This document shows positions 23,479-29,461 of a stretch of 29,461 bases of DNA, piece by piece (the stretch's first letter is position 1; each line of letters starts with the position of its first letter). A program made the translations under genes and the position numbers. Origin of the DNA: JBDREA01 sp043820265 (GTDB lineage: Archaea; Altiarchaeota; Altiarchaeia; IMC4; JBDREA01); NCBI GenBank assembly GCA_043820265.1, contig JBDREA010000062.1, positions 1 to 29,461 of the forward strand, read 5' to 3'. The notes under the pieces were generated by a model that was not told the DNA's origin, made no database searches, and saw only the letters and a program-made list of their open reading frames with translations.

Positions 23479-23757
23479 ATGGTATTGAGAAACTGCGGAA
23501 GATGCGGAAAACCCCTATACGGAAACGAACAAATCTGTGAAGGGTGCCAAAAGGCCCTGACAAGAAAAACCGAAAAAGAGCAGCGAAGATACGAGCAAAA
23601 AGAAAAACTAGATGAAAAATTCAAAGGATCAGACCGCGGTAGGGATAAAAAAGACGACTTCTTCTGGGTAGAAGACGACGAATACGGCAGAGACGCCCAA
23701 ACAGTATGGGTAGACGACCGATTCTCAGGAAAAAAGAAGAAACCCAAAAAACGATAA
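23479..23757 (+). CDS. Small zinc-ribbon protein
   Basis: A 92-residue protein. Residues 6-23 are a zinc ribbon with CGRC and CEGC pairs. The rest is highly charged, first basic and helical (RKTEKEQRRYEQKEKLDEKF), then acidic with WVEDDEYGRDAQTVWVDD, and it ends in a Lys-rich tail. Such short ribbon proteins are common in archaea, and their partners are mostly unknown. It has its own TATA box, and no operon partner is apparent. Confidence 0.75.
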   Translation: MVLRNCGRCGKPLYGNEQICEGCQKALTRKTEKEQRRYEQKEKLDEKFKGSDRGRDKKDDFFWVEDDEYGRDAQTVWVDDRFSGKKKKPKKR

Positions 23758-23842
23758 TATATCCTAAACCATTTTCGCTAACCTGCCCCACTAAACCTAT
23801 TTTTATGAACTGCCTTCCCAAGGATTACCTAAGGTAGGTTCA

Positions 23843-25081
23843 ATGTCTCTTCGCAGAATAAATAGAAAAAACAGGATAAAACCAGCGGTCTCAGAAATAA
23901 ATCTGGGAGATCAAGAAGGCGGAAAGTTAATGGATTTTCCTGAATCAGCCATCGATCGAATGCGAAGAAGAGTAATATATCGATCTAAGAAGACCAAGGG
24001 AGCAGGCTGGAGTCATCTGAATCAAGACACACAAGAAACTGACAATCCCTCTAATGCAGAATTAACATTATTATCCCTGGAAAGACAAGCGATTTCATCC
24101 GGAGACTACGAGAAAGCAGTCCAGATAAGTATAAAATTAGTTAAACGGGATCCTGGAAGGCACGCCCACAGAACGAGACTTGCAAATTCATATCTTCTTA
24201 ATGGTGAGCTAGAAAAGGCTTCAACCCAAATAGATCATGTTCTAAGAAGACGAAAGGATCTCAGGCAAAAATATCCTTTTTTGGTGCAAAATGGACTGTG
24301 TGTGGCTTCGGCCATCTTCGTGGCCAAAGCAGAACATGAAAAAGATCAAGGGAACAAAGAAGATTATCTCTGTCAAGCACTCAGATACGCAAATGAGGCA
24401 TTGGATATTTCGAGTCTGAATCCTACTGCAAAATTTTCCCGGGGAAACGCATATTTATCAATGGGAAAGCTGAGAGAAGCAAAAATCGATTTCATGAGCG
24501 CGATAAATACAAGTGAAACCCCGGATGGAGTAAAAAGAGTGGATCGCAAATGGAGACTGGATTCTACATTAGGGTTGGCGAAAGTTGCCGTAAGAGAAGG
24601 GGATATGATTGAACTAGAGGTAAGAATGTCCGAGGCTTCAATACAGGAGGGGGGTTCCCAAGTATATGAAATCATGGAGAGAGACATGTCAGACCTTGAG
24701 GGTAGGGCGGATGGCCTGAGTGTGGACTCGTTTGTTATGATGGGATTAATCCGTAAAAGGAACGGCGGGCCCTTTCATGATATGAGGAAATCAGAAAACT
24801 GTTTCATCCAGGCACTACTAATCAATCCGAAAAGATTAGATGCTAGGATACCCTTGATCGAGCAGTACACTGACGAGGGGAAATTCAATGAGGCCCGAGC
24901 ACATATTGAAGAAGCTAGAGCACATATCGAGGAGGAAAAGGATCATGCGAAAACAAAAGATGAAAAAGCTCACATAAAAAGGTTAGCCGCAGCGATTAGA
25001 AAAAAGGAGAGTTATGATTTAACTTCTGAATTGAGTCCGGAAGTACTTTTTTTAAAGCCAAAGGGAAAAGTTTCACCTTAG
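23843..25081 (+). CDS. TPR-repeat protein
   Basis: A 412-residue, soluble, helical repeat protein. TPR-like units are clear at about residues 80-130 (SSGDYEKAVQISIKLVKRDPGRHAHRTRLANSYLLNGELEKASTQIDHVL), 170-215 (EDYLCQALRYANEALDISSLNPTAKFSRGNAYLSMGKLREAKIDFMSAI) and 310-360 (AENCFIQALL-type unit, then EGKFNEARAHIEEARAHIEEE). The last contains a small tandem duplication, ARAHIEE twice. The N-terminal 60 residues are basic and unstructured. It is first in an operon with the GH57-like and nadM genes (3-nt and 5-nt gaps). It probably acts as a protein-binding scaffold; the partner is unknown. Confidence 0.78.
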   Translation: MSLRRINRKNRIKPAVSEINLGDQEGGKLMDFPESAIDRMRRRVIYRSKKTKGAGWSHLNQDTQETDNPSNAELTLLSLERQAISSGDYEKAVQISIKLVKRDPGRHAHRTRLANSYLLNGELEKASTQIDHVLRRRKDLRQKYPFLVQNGLCVASAIFVAKAEHEKDQGNKEDYLCQALRYANEALDISSLNPTAKFSRGNAYLSMGKLREAKIDFMSAINTSETPDGVKRVDRKWRLDSTLGLAKVAVREGDMIELEVRMSEASIQEGGSQVYEIMERDMSDLEGRADGLSVDSFVMMGLIRKRNGGPFHDMRKSENCFIQALLINPKRLDARIPLIEQYTDEGKFNEARAHIEEARAHIEEEKDHAKTKDEKAHIKRLAAAIRKKESYDLTSELSPEVLFLKPKGKVSP

Positions 25082-25084
25082 GCC

Positions 25085-26428
25085 ATGAAAATATTTGATG
25101 TCATACACGGCTACCAACCTTTTGCCAGAGACCTGATGTCTCCCTGGGTGAAATCCAACTTAGACGACGTCTTTCTTCCAACGTCAGCCGCCATGGCTGA
25201 TGGCCTAATCAGACGAAACGTACAGCTTCAGGGCTGGACGATAAATGAATGGCTTAATGCATCACCCACCATCCGTCGAAAGGCTCAAGATGTACTGAAT
25301 CTGCTTTTTAGGGCCAAAGAAAGCGATAATATTGAGTTAGGTTTTTCGGCGTACAGCCACGCCTTCTTACCCCTATTATCAGAGGAACTGATGTATGCCC
25401 AGATGAGGGCTGACCGAGAGGTCATTGAAGAATACTTGGGTCCTCCTAGCTTCTTTTGGAGCCCGGAAGCAGCCTACAACCAGAGACTCCTTGAGGTGTT
25501 ATCTCTAAGGTTCCCGAACACAATAGCAGTTCTTCCGACAGGGTGCCTGAACAATCCAAGCTCTGATTTCGGTCTCCTAAAAACAAATACAATTTCCAAC
25601 CAAAGGGTTGCGGTCGGCTCCACCCTCCTAAAAGATTTCCTCATGAACGGTTCAGTTTACCATAGACCAGTTTATGCGCCGAAAAAACTGGATTGGACAA
25701 AGGCGGCGAATTCGATGCGTGAGGCTTCAGCGTTGCTTCACACGATAGACTGCGTCGACAAAAACGAGAAAGACTTCCACGTCGTCATCAGGGACTGGGA
25801 GAACGGCGAAAGCAGGGACGCCCTTGTCTCAATCGGAAAAAGAAAGGAGATAGGTGCATTTCTTGAGATGAAAGATAAGATAGATTTTAAATTATTGTCT
25901 GAAGTTAAATACGTTCGACACATTGGAGATTTGAGTAACTGTCAAAGCTCATGTTGGGAACCTTTAGCGACCGAAAAGAACCCTTTCCCCTACTGGACAC
26001 CAAAATATGTTAGGGGGGCAAAAAGAGATGTCAGGGAAAGCTGGTTGGCCCTCATCAACCTTTACGACGAAGTCTTTAGAAAGATTATCTTTGGAGGAGA
26101 GGATTGGAGAAAGGAATCCTTAAACAAGAGACTTAGCCAAGTGGATGAGGCTTTGAACCAGAAAGAGTTTTTTAAAATGTTTATTGAGACCAGCCCCACC
26201 CTGCTTTCCTGCCTTCCCTGGCACTGTTTTGCCAGAGACGAATGGGAGCGATTCCCGGGTTTCCCCATCAAACTGACCGAACGTCTCCTCAAACCTCTGA
26301 CAAATAAGCTCATCTCCTATGGGAAAAAGGAAGCAGGTTTGAAGCTCACATCTGAAGAAAGGAAATTGCATTCTGAGGCAAAAAAACTAATCAGCGCAAT
26401 TAAAAGGCTTCCATTCCATAATCCGTAA
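25085..26428 (+). CDS. GH57-like glycoside hydrolase-family protein
   Basis: A 447-residue protein with the layout of glycoside hydrolase family 57. The N-terminal VIHGYQPF (residues 6-13) stands for the GH57 HxHQP motif 1. ELGFSAYSHAFLPLL (84-98) is the typical 'spyyHpilPLL' block. FFWSPEAAYNQRLLEVL (123-139) is motif 2. HVVIRDWENGES could be motif 4. The first motif is altered (IHGYQP), and I cannot place the nucleophile Glu with certainty, so activity is uncertain. GH57 members include amylases, branching enzymes and 4-alpha-glucanotransferases. It starts 3 nt after the TPR gene. Confidence 0.72.
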   Translation: MKIFDVIHGYQPFARDLMSPWVKSNLDDVFLPTSAAMADGLIRRNVQLQGWTINEWLNASPTIRRKAQDVLNLLFRAKESDNIELGFSAYSHAFLPLLSEELMYAQMRADREVIEEYLGPPSFFWSPEAAYNQRLLEVLSLRFPNTIAVLPTGCLNNPSSDFGLLKTNTISNQRVAVGSTLLKDFLMNGSVYHRPVYAPKKLDWTKAANSMREASALLHTIDCVDKNEKDFHVVIRDWENGESRDALVSIGKRKEIGAFLEMKDKIDFKLLSEVKYVRHIGDLSNCQSSCWEPLATEKNPFPYWTPKYVRGAKRDVRESWLALINLYDEVFRKIIFGGEDWRKESLNKRLSQVDEALNQKEFFKMFIETSPTLLSCLPWHCFARDEWERFPGFPIKLTERLLKPLTNKLISYGKKEAGLKLTSEERKLHSEAKKLISAIKRLPFHNP

Positions 26429-26433
26429 AAAAG

Positions 26434-26931
26434 ATGACAACAGCGCTCTTCATAGGAAGGTTTCAACCGTTTCACCTCGGGCACCTCAAGGTCTTGGAGT
26501 GGGCAGCCGACCGAAACGATAAACTATTGGTAGGGATTGGTTCAAGCCAAGAGCAGGGAACCGAAAAGAATCCCTTTAGTTTTGAGCAACGAAAACAGAT
26601 GATCGAAACCTCAATGAAGATTGACCAAAGCAAATACGAAATCTACCCAGTCCCAGACATCAATGATCCACCTAACTGGGTTAAACATGTCAAAGACCTC
26701 CTCCCGCACTTCGATGTCGTATACACAAACAGCGACCTCGAACGAGAACTATTCAAAAAAGCCAAATACGCAGTCGTCGTCCCACCATACTTCGCAAGAA
26801 AAAAATACAAGGCAACGGACATCAGAAGATCAATCAAGGAAAATGGGAATTGGAGACAACTCGTACCAGAAGGGACGAGAAAAGTGATAGAGGAAGTAGG
26901 AGGGGAAGAGAAGATAAAGGAGCTAAGTTAA
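26434..26931 (+). CDS. nadM: Nicotinamide-nucleotide adenylyltransferase
   Basis: A 165-residue archaeal NMN adenylyltransferase that makes NAD from NMN and ATP. The nucleotidyltransferase motif GRFQPFHLGH (residues 8-17, with HxGH) is intact. GSSQEQGTEKNPFSFEQRKQMI, PDINDPPNWVKHV and the C-terminal KATDIRRSI plus LVPEGTRKVIEEV are family landmarks. The length is typical. It is the last gene of the TPR-GH57 operon. Its stop overlaps the stop of the convergent 671-residue gene by 4 nt. Confidence 0.94.
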   Translation: MTTALFIGRFQPFHLGHLKVLEWAADRNDKLLVGIGSSQEQGTEKNPFSFEQRKQMIETSMKIDQSKYEIYPVPDINDPPNWVKHVKDLLPHFDVVYTNSDLERELFKKAKYAVVVPPYFARKKYKATDIRRSIKENGNWRQLVPEGTRKVIEEVGGEEKIKELS

Positions 26932-28943
26932 TCCTTTTTCCCAAACTGTTTATCCCAATTAGCTTGAACTTTCACATCTCCCTTGCTTTCTGTATAGAAT
27001 CCTTCCAATTGTCTAACATGCTCTCCCATCGCTAGGCCTAATGCATCAATGATTAGATCATGACGTGACCGCATTCTGGGAATCTCTCCCCCTTCACCAT
27101 GAAATTCTGCTAAATCCATCATTGAAAGAGGCAGCTCCCTTTCGAGTTTTCCTGTACTTATGAAATCCTTTGAATCTAGCTCGCCCTTCCTTTGATACAT
27201 TTCTCCGATTTTCTTGTTTGTTTCGGCCTTGCATTGATTTAAGAGAGCTACACCAATTGGTGTTGCGAGGAATGAAGCTCTGACTTTCGCCATTCGTCTC
27301 TCAATACCTCTTAAATTCACCGATCCTTCAGCCGAAAGCCTATCTTGACGCTTTGCTTTCATAAGTTTTCTTGCATCCCTCTCTAGATTAGAGTATTCAC
27401 CGGTTTGTGGGAAGAGCATCTCCAGCTCATGCGAGTCGGGCTTGTATATCTTGTGTACTGTTTCCTTTGCTTTGTCAAATATTTCTCTGGCTTCCTTTTG
27501 ACTATGTTTATATTCAGACTTTTGAAGGTTAGGAAAATGTGTATCTTTTGAGGCAAGGACTTCATAAAGGATCACCAACATCTGATCATGTTGCCTCCTC
27601 CTCAGAACCTTGGCATCCTTTCGCATCTGTACTTTATCTTCTTCTTTAATTCTTTTACCCGAGATCGCCATCTCAATTTCAGCGGCTTGAGTTCTCATTT
27701 CTGTAAAACCAAGTCCCATTCCAGTCTTTTTAAGTTTTCTCCCCCGGCGAGTTGTGATGTAGAAATTTATTTGAGTTGGATTTTTCGTTCTAGTTCTCTT
27801 ATCTCCGAGGTCGGGGATTGCGTGAATTTTATCGCCTTTTAAAACCGAATTCCTATCTGTTTCTTCTCCCCTAAATATCTTCAGATTATTCTCCCCCTTA
27901 TCATATCTAAAAATCCAAGTCCCCCCTGAAGATGTCGTAGCAGTCCATTTTTGAGATTCCCCATCTTCGAGATACTTTATGTTATCTCCCTCAAAATCTC
28001 CATCCCAGTCTATTCCGCTTTTTCTCATAATTTTTGTTAGACTCTCAGCCATATCTATACTAACAGATCCCAAACTTGAGACATATGAAGGCTTTGTTAT
28101 GTCTTTCTCCTCGTACTTTTCCTTTCTAGTTTTCTTCTTACCACGTACAACTGCATTCGGCCCCTTATCTGTTGTGAACAATTTTAGATCGGCCTTTTTT
28201 TGTCTTCCACGATTCTTTCTCTGAACCTTTAAACGGGTCTTCTTTTGTTTATGAAGTTCCCTGTCCAGCTCACTTCTAAAGCTATCTCGACTCTCAAGAG
28301 CATACACAACAAGACGTTCACCTTTAACCTTGCCTTTAAATTGGAGGTAAGGGTATAACCGGTTCTTCTCTTTCTCGTCAGAATACTCGCTAACTCCTTT
28401 ATATATCTTCACATCTCCTGATTTTTCATCGTATTTTAACGTAAGCGCGAGGTCTTCTCCCTGTTCGATTGTCCATTTATTCTCACGATAGCCTTTTTTT
28501 AGCTGTGGGAGTCCATAAAGATGAATTCCGAGCTTTTTCAAACCCGCGGTCAATCTGTCGTTGTAGAGTCTTCTAGTTGTTTCTCTCATATGCTCAAGTT
28601 TAGGAGTATCTGGAGCTCCAGGTTTTCTTTCTAACTCCTTGGACGGGATTATCTCAAAGAGTTGGATCAACTTTTGTGTAGATCTCCTGCCTCTAGGTCG
28701 TCTTTCAGAAGAAAATGCAGAGGAGATATCTAGTTCGACTTTCGAAATAGCATCTGTTCTCCATCCCTCCCCAGAAATCGGGGGTAACTCTGTGATTATC
28801 GTTTCTTTTTTACTTTCAAAAGGACCTGGTAGATCAGGTCCGTGCCTTTCCTTTAGGGCGTCATCAACTTGAGTGCGTATTTCTTGTTTTGTTCGAGAAT
28901 TAATCCTTCTGGCAGTATTTCTAATCTTTACACGCTGACCCAT
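26928..28943 (-). CDS. Large unknown protein with two copies of a W/YD/RT domain
   Basis: A 671-residue, Lys/Arg/Glu-rich soluble protein that I cannot name. Two segments resemble each other and the HEAT-like protein at 12351. Copy 1 (about 130-220): LTAGLKKLGI, NKW157, LTLKYD172, DVKIYKG, then strands to RLVVYALES. Copy 2 (about 298-400): SLTKIMRKSGI, QKW333, WIFRYD348, NLKIFRG, AIPDLGDKRTRTKNPTQINFYI. A basic linker (225-285) separates the copies. The C-terminal 270 residues are helical and unrecognised. No signal, membrane helix, P-loop or Cys cluster is seen. The start at ATG 28943 follows a CTTAAG-type box. Confidence 0.78.
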   Translation of the reverse strand: MGQRVKIRNTARRINSRTKQEIRTQVDDALKERHGPDLPGPFESKKETIITELPPISGEGWRTDAISKVELDISSAFSSERRPRGRRSTQKLIQLFEIIPSKELERKPGAPDTPKLEHMRETTRRLYNDRLTAGLKKLGIHLYGLPQLKKGYRENKWTIEQGEDLALTLKYDEKSGDVKIYKGVSEYSDEKEKNRLYPYLQFKGKVKGERLVVYALESRDSFRSELDRELHKQKKTRLKVQRKNRGRQKKADLKLFTTDKGPNAVVRGKKKTRKEKYEEKDITKPSYVSSLGSVSIDMAESLTKIMRKSGIDWDGDFEGDNIKYLEDGESQKWTATTSSGGTWIFRYDKGENNLKIFRGEETDRNSVLKGDKIHAIPDLGDKRTRTKNPTQINFYITTRRGRKLKKTGMGLGFTEMRTQAAEIEMAISGKRIKEEDKVQMRKDAKVLRRRQHDQMLVILYEVLASKDTHFPNLQKSEYKHSQKEAREIFDKAKETVHKIYKPDSHELEMLFPQTGEYSNLERDARKLMKAKRQDRLSAEGSVNLRGIERRMAKVRASFLATPIGVALLNQCKAETNKKIGEMYQRKGELDSKDFISTGKLERELPLSMMDLAEFHGEGGEIPRMRSRHDLIIDALGLAMGEHVRQLEGFYTESKGDVKVQANWDKQFGKKD

Positions 28944-28983
28944 ATTTTCTATTGGGAAAAACTAACTTAAGAAAGGTGTTTTT

Positions 28984-29070
28984 TCACAGGAATCCTAGCG
29001 CTTGGTCTATTCTTCCCATTTCTATTCCGCTGGTTGCGTGTCCTGTAAGGTGTCTTCTAGAATTCTTTGA
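28984..29070 (-). pseudogene. Orphan C-terminal gene fragment after the PIN toxin
   Basis: In a frame different from vapC, 28 codons ending in TGA encode a protein-like sequence ending TGHATSGIEMGRIDQALGFL. It has no start codon and overlaps the end of the PIN gene. It looks like the 3' end of a gene that I cannot identify, and it mirrors the endonuclease IV fragment next to the first vapC. The source gene may lie beyond the right edge of the window. The rest of the gap (28944-28983) holds the promoter of the 671-residue gene. Confidence 0.45.
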
Positions 29071-29461
29071 CTAAGATGCTTGCTGACTGTATTTTGGTTT
29101 TTGTTTTTAGTTTGATGTTTTTGAAGTCTTGGTCTCCGGTGACGAAGATATCTGGTTTAGAGTGTAGGAGGAAGGCGAGGATGGGAGCGTCTTTGGGATC
29201 TGAGATCATGGATTTGGCTTTGTTTATCTGTCCTTTGTAGTTTTTTCTCGGAACGATTTCCGCTTTTTCTTTAAGGAGGTTGAAGACGAACATGGCCTGG
29301 GGGAGGTCGTGTGTTTCCCCGAATTTTCGGCGGATTATTGATTCGGTTTCTTCTATCACGTCTTGTGGGAGTATTAGATGGATTTTTCCTTCAAGGGCTT
29401 TTTTGAGAAGTCTGCGTTCGTTTCCGGAAAAAAACAAGCCTGAAACGATGACGTTGGTGTC
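29057..29461 (-). CDS. PIN-domain toxin VapC, 5' end outside the window
   Basis: A 135-residue part of a PIN-domain ribonuclease. The frame is open to the window edge, where it reads DTNVIVSGLFFSGNERRLLKKAL, the first active-site Asp motif, so only a few N-terminal residues are missing. Other acidic positions are in LPQDVIEETESII, ISDPKDAPILAFLL and IFVTGDQDF. It belongs to the same broad family as the VapC at 14047 (both have DTNV.IS...F, DPKD and TGD.D) but is clearly diverged. An antitoxin gene would be expected just upstream, beyond 29461. Confidence 0.85.
   Translation of the reverse strand, partial: DTNVIVSGLFFSGNERRLLKKALEGKIHLILPQDVIEETESIIRRKFGETHDLPQAMFVFNLLKEKAEIVPRKNYKGQINKAKSMISDPKDAPILAFLLHSKPDIFVTGDQDFKNIKLKTKTKIQSASILVKEF

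Noticed and set aside
24895..24937. A tandem duplication (ARAHIEE twice) in the TPR gene
   Set aside because: It is a small in-frame repeat within a helical repeat protein, an ordinary slippage product without further significance.
1..29461. tRNA, rRNA genes or a CRISPR array
   Set aside because: I looked for tRNA T-arm signatures and regularly spaced short repeats by eye and found none. The only repeated sequences are the endonuclease 3' ends and the hairpin element.

Overview
The window is chromosomal DNA from an archaeon. It carries archaeal/eukaryotic-type informational genes: Gins51, ribosomal proteins L44e and S27e, the RFC large subunit, an archaeal RecJ-like DHH nuclease, Trm5 and a CDKAL1-type tRNA methylthiotransferase. 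It also carries archaeal lipid genes (inositol-1-phosphate synthase, archaetidylinositol-phosphate synthase) and the archaeal NadM. Many genes have a TATA-like A/T box 25-33 nt before the ATG and no Shine-Dalgarno sequence, as in leaderless archaeal transcripts. A few (DUF5671-like, MscS-like, Gins51) have a recognisable SD. The set looks euryarchaeal, but I cannot name a phylum. I saw no rRNA, tRNA or CRISPR array.

Layout. 1-6900: an unknown macro-like protein; gins51-L44e-S27e; a small membrane protein; a lipid-headgroup operon (ino1, a half-size EamA protein, archaetidylinositol-phosphate synthase); two overlapping coiled-coil genes; and convergent rfcL. 6900-12060: an MscS-helix membrane protein, an archaeoflavoprotein, a PH-like membrane protein, the RecJ-like nuclease, an HPr-kinase/PEPCK-like P-loop protein and a lipoprotein. 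12100-12310: a striking non-coding element made of nested perfect hairpins inside a 19-bp closing stem. 12350-15620: a HEAT-like protein of unknown function, then a vapBC module wedged behind the endonuclease IV-like gene and flanked by two copies of that gene's 3' end. 15620-18360: trm5 facing a three-gene operon ending in the tRNA methylthiotransferase. 18360-23760: unknown and membrane proteins (including a fourfold-repeat membrane protein and a DUF835 protein), a PurM-like enzyme and a zinc ribbon. 23840-26930: an operon of TPR protein, GH57-like protein and NadM. 26930-29461: a 671-residue unknown protein that shares a domain with the HEAT-like protein, then a second, 5'-truncated PIN toxin that is also followed by an orphan C-terminal gene fragment.

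How the parts fit. Gins51, RecJ-like and RfcL are replisome components. Ino1, EamA-like and AIP synthase make the inositol headgroup of archaeal phospholipids. Trm5 and the methylthiotransferase both modify position 37 of tRNA. The least explained content is the hairpin element at 12106-12309, the domain shared by the two large unknown proteins, and the pattern of PIN-toxin modules sitting against duplicated or orphan 3' gene ends.
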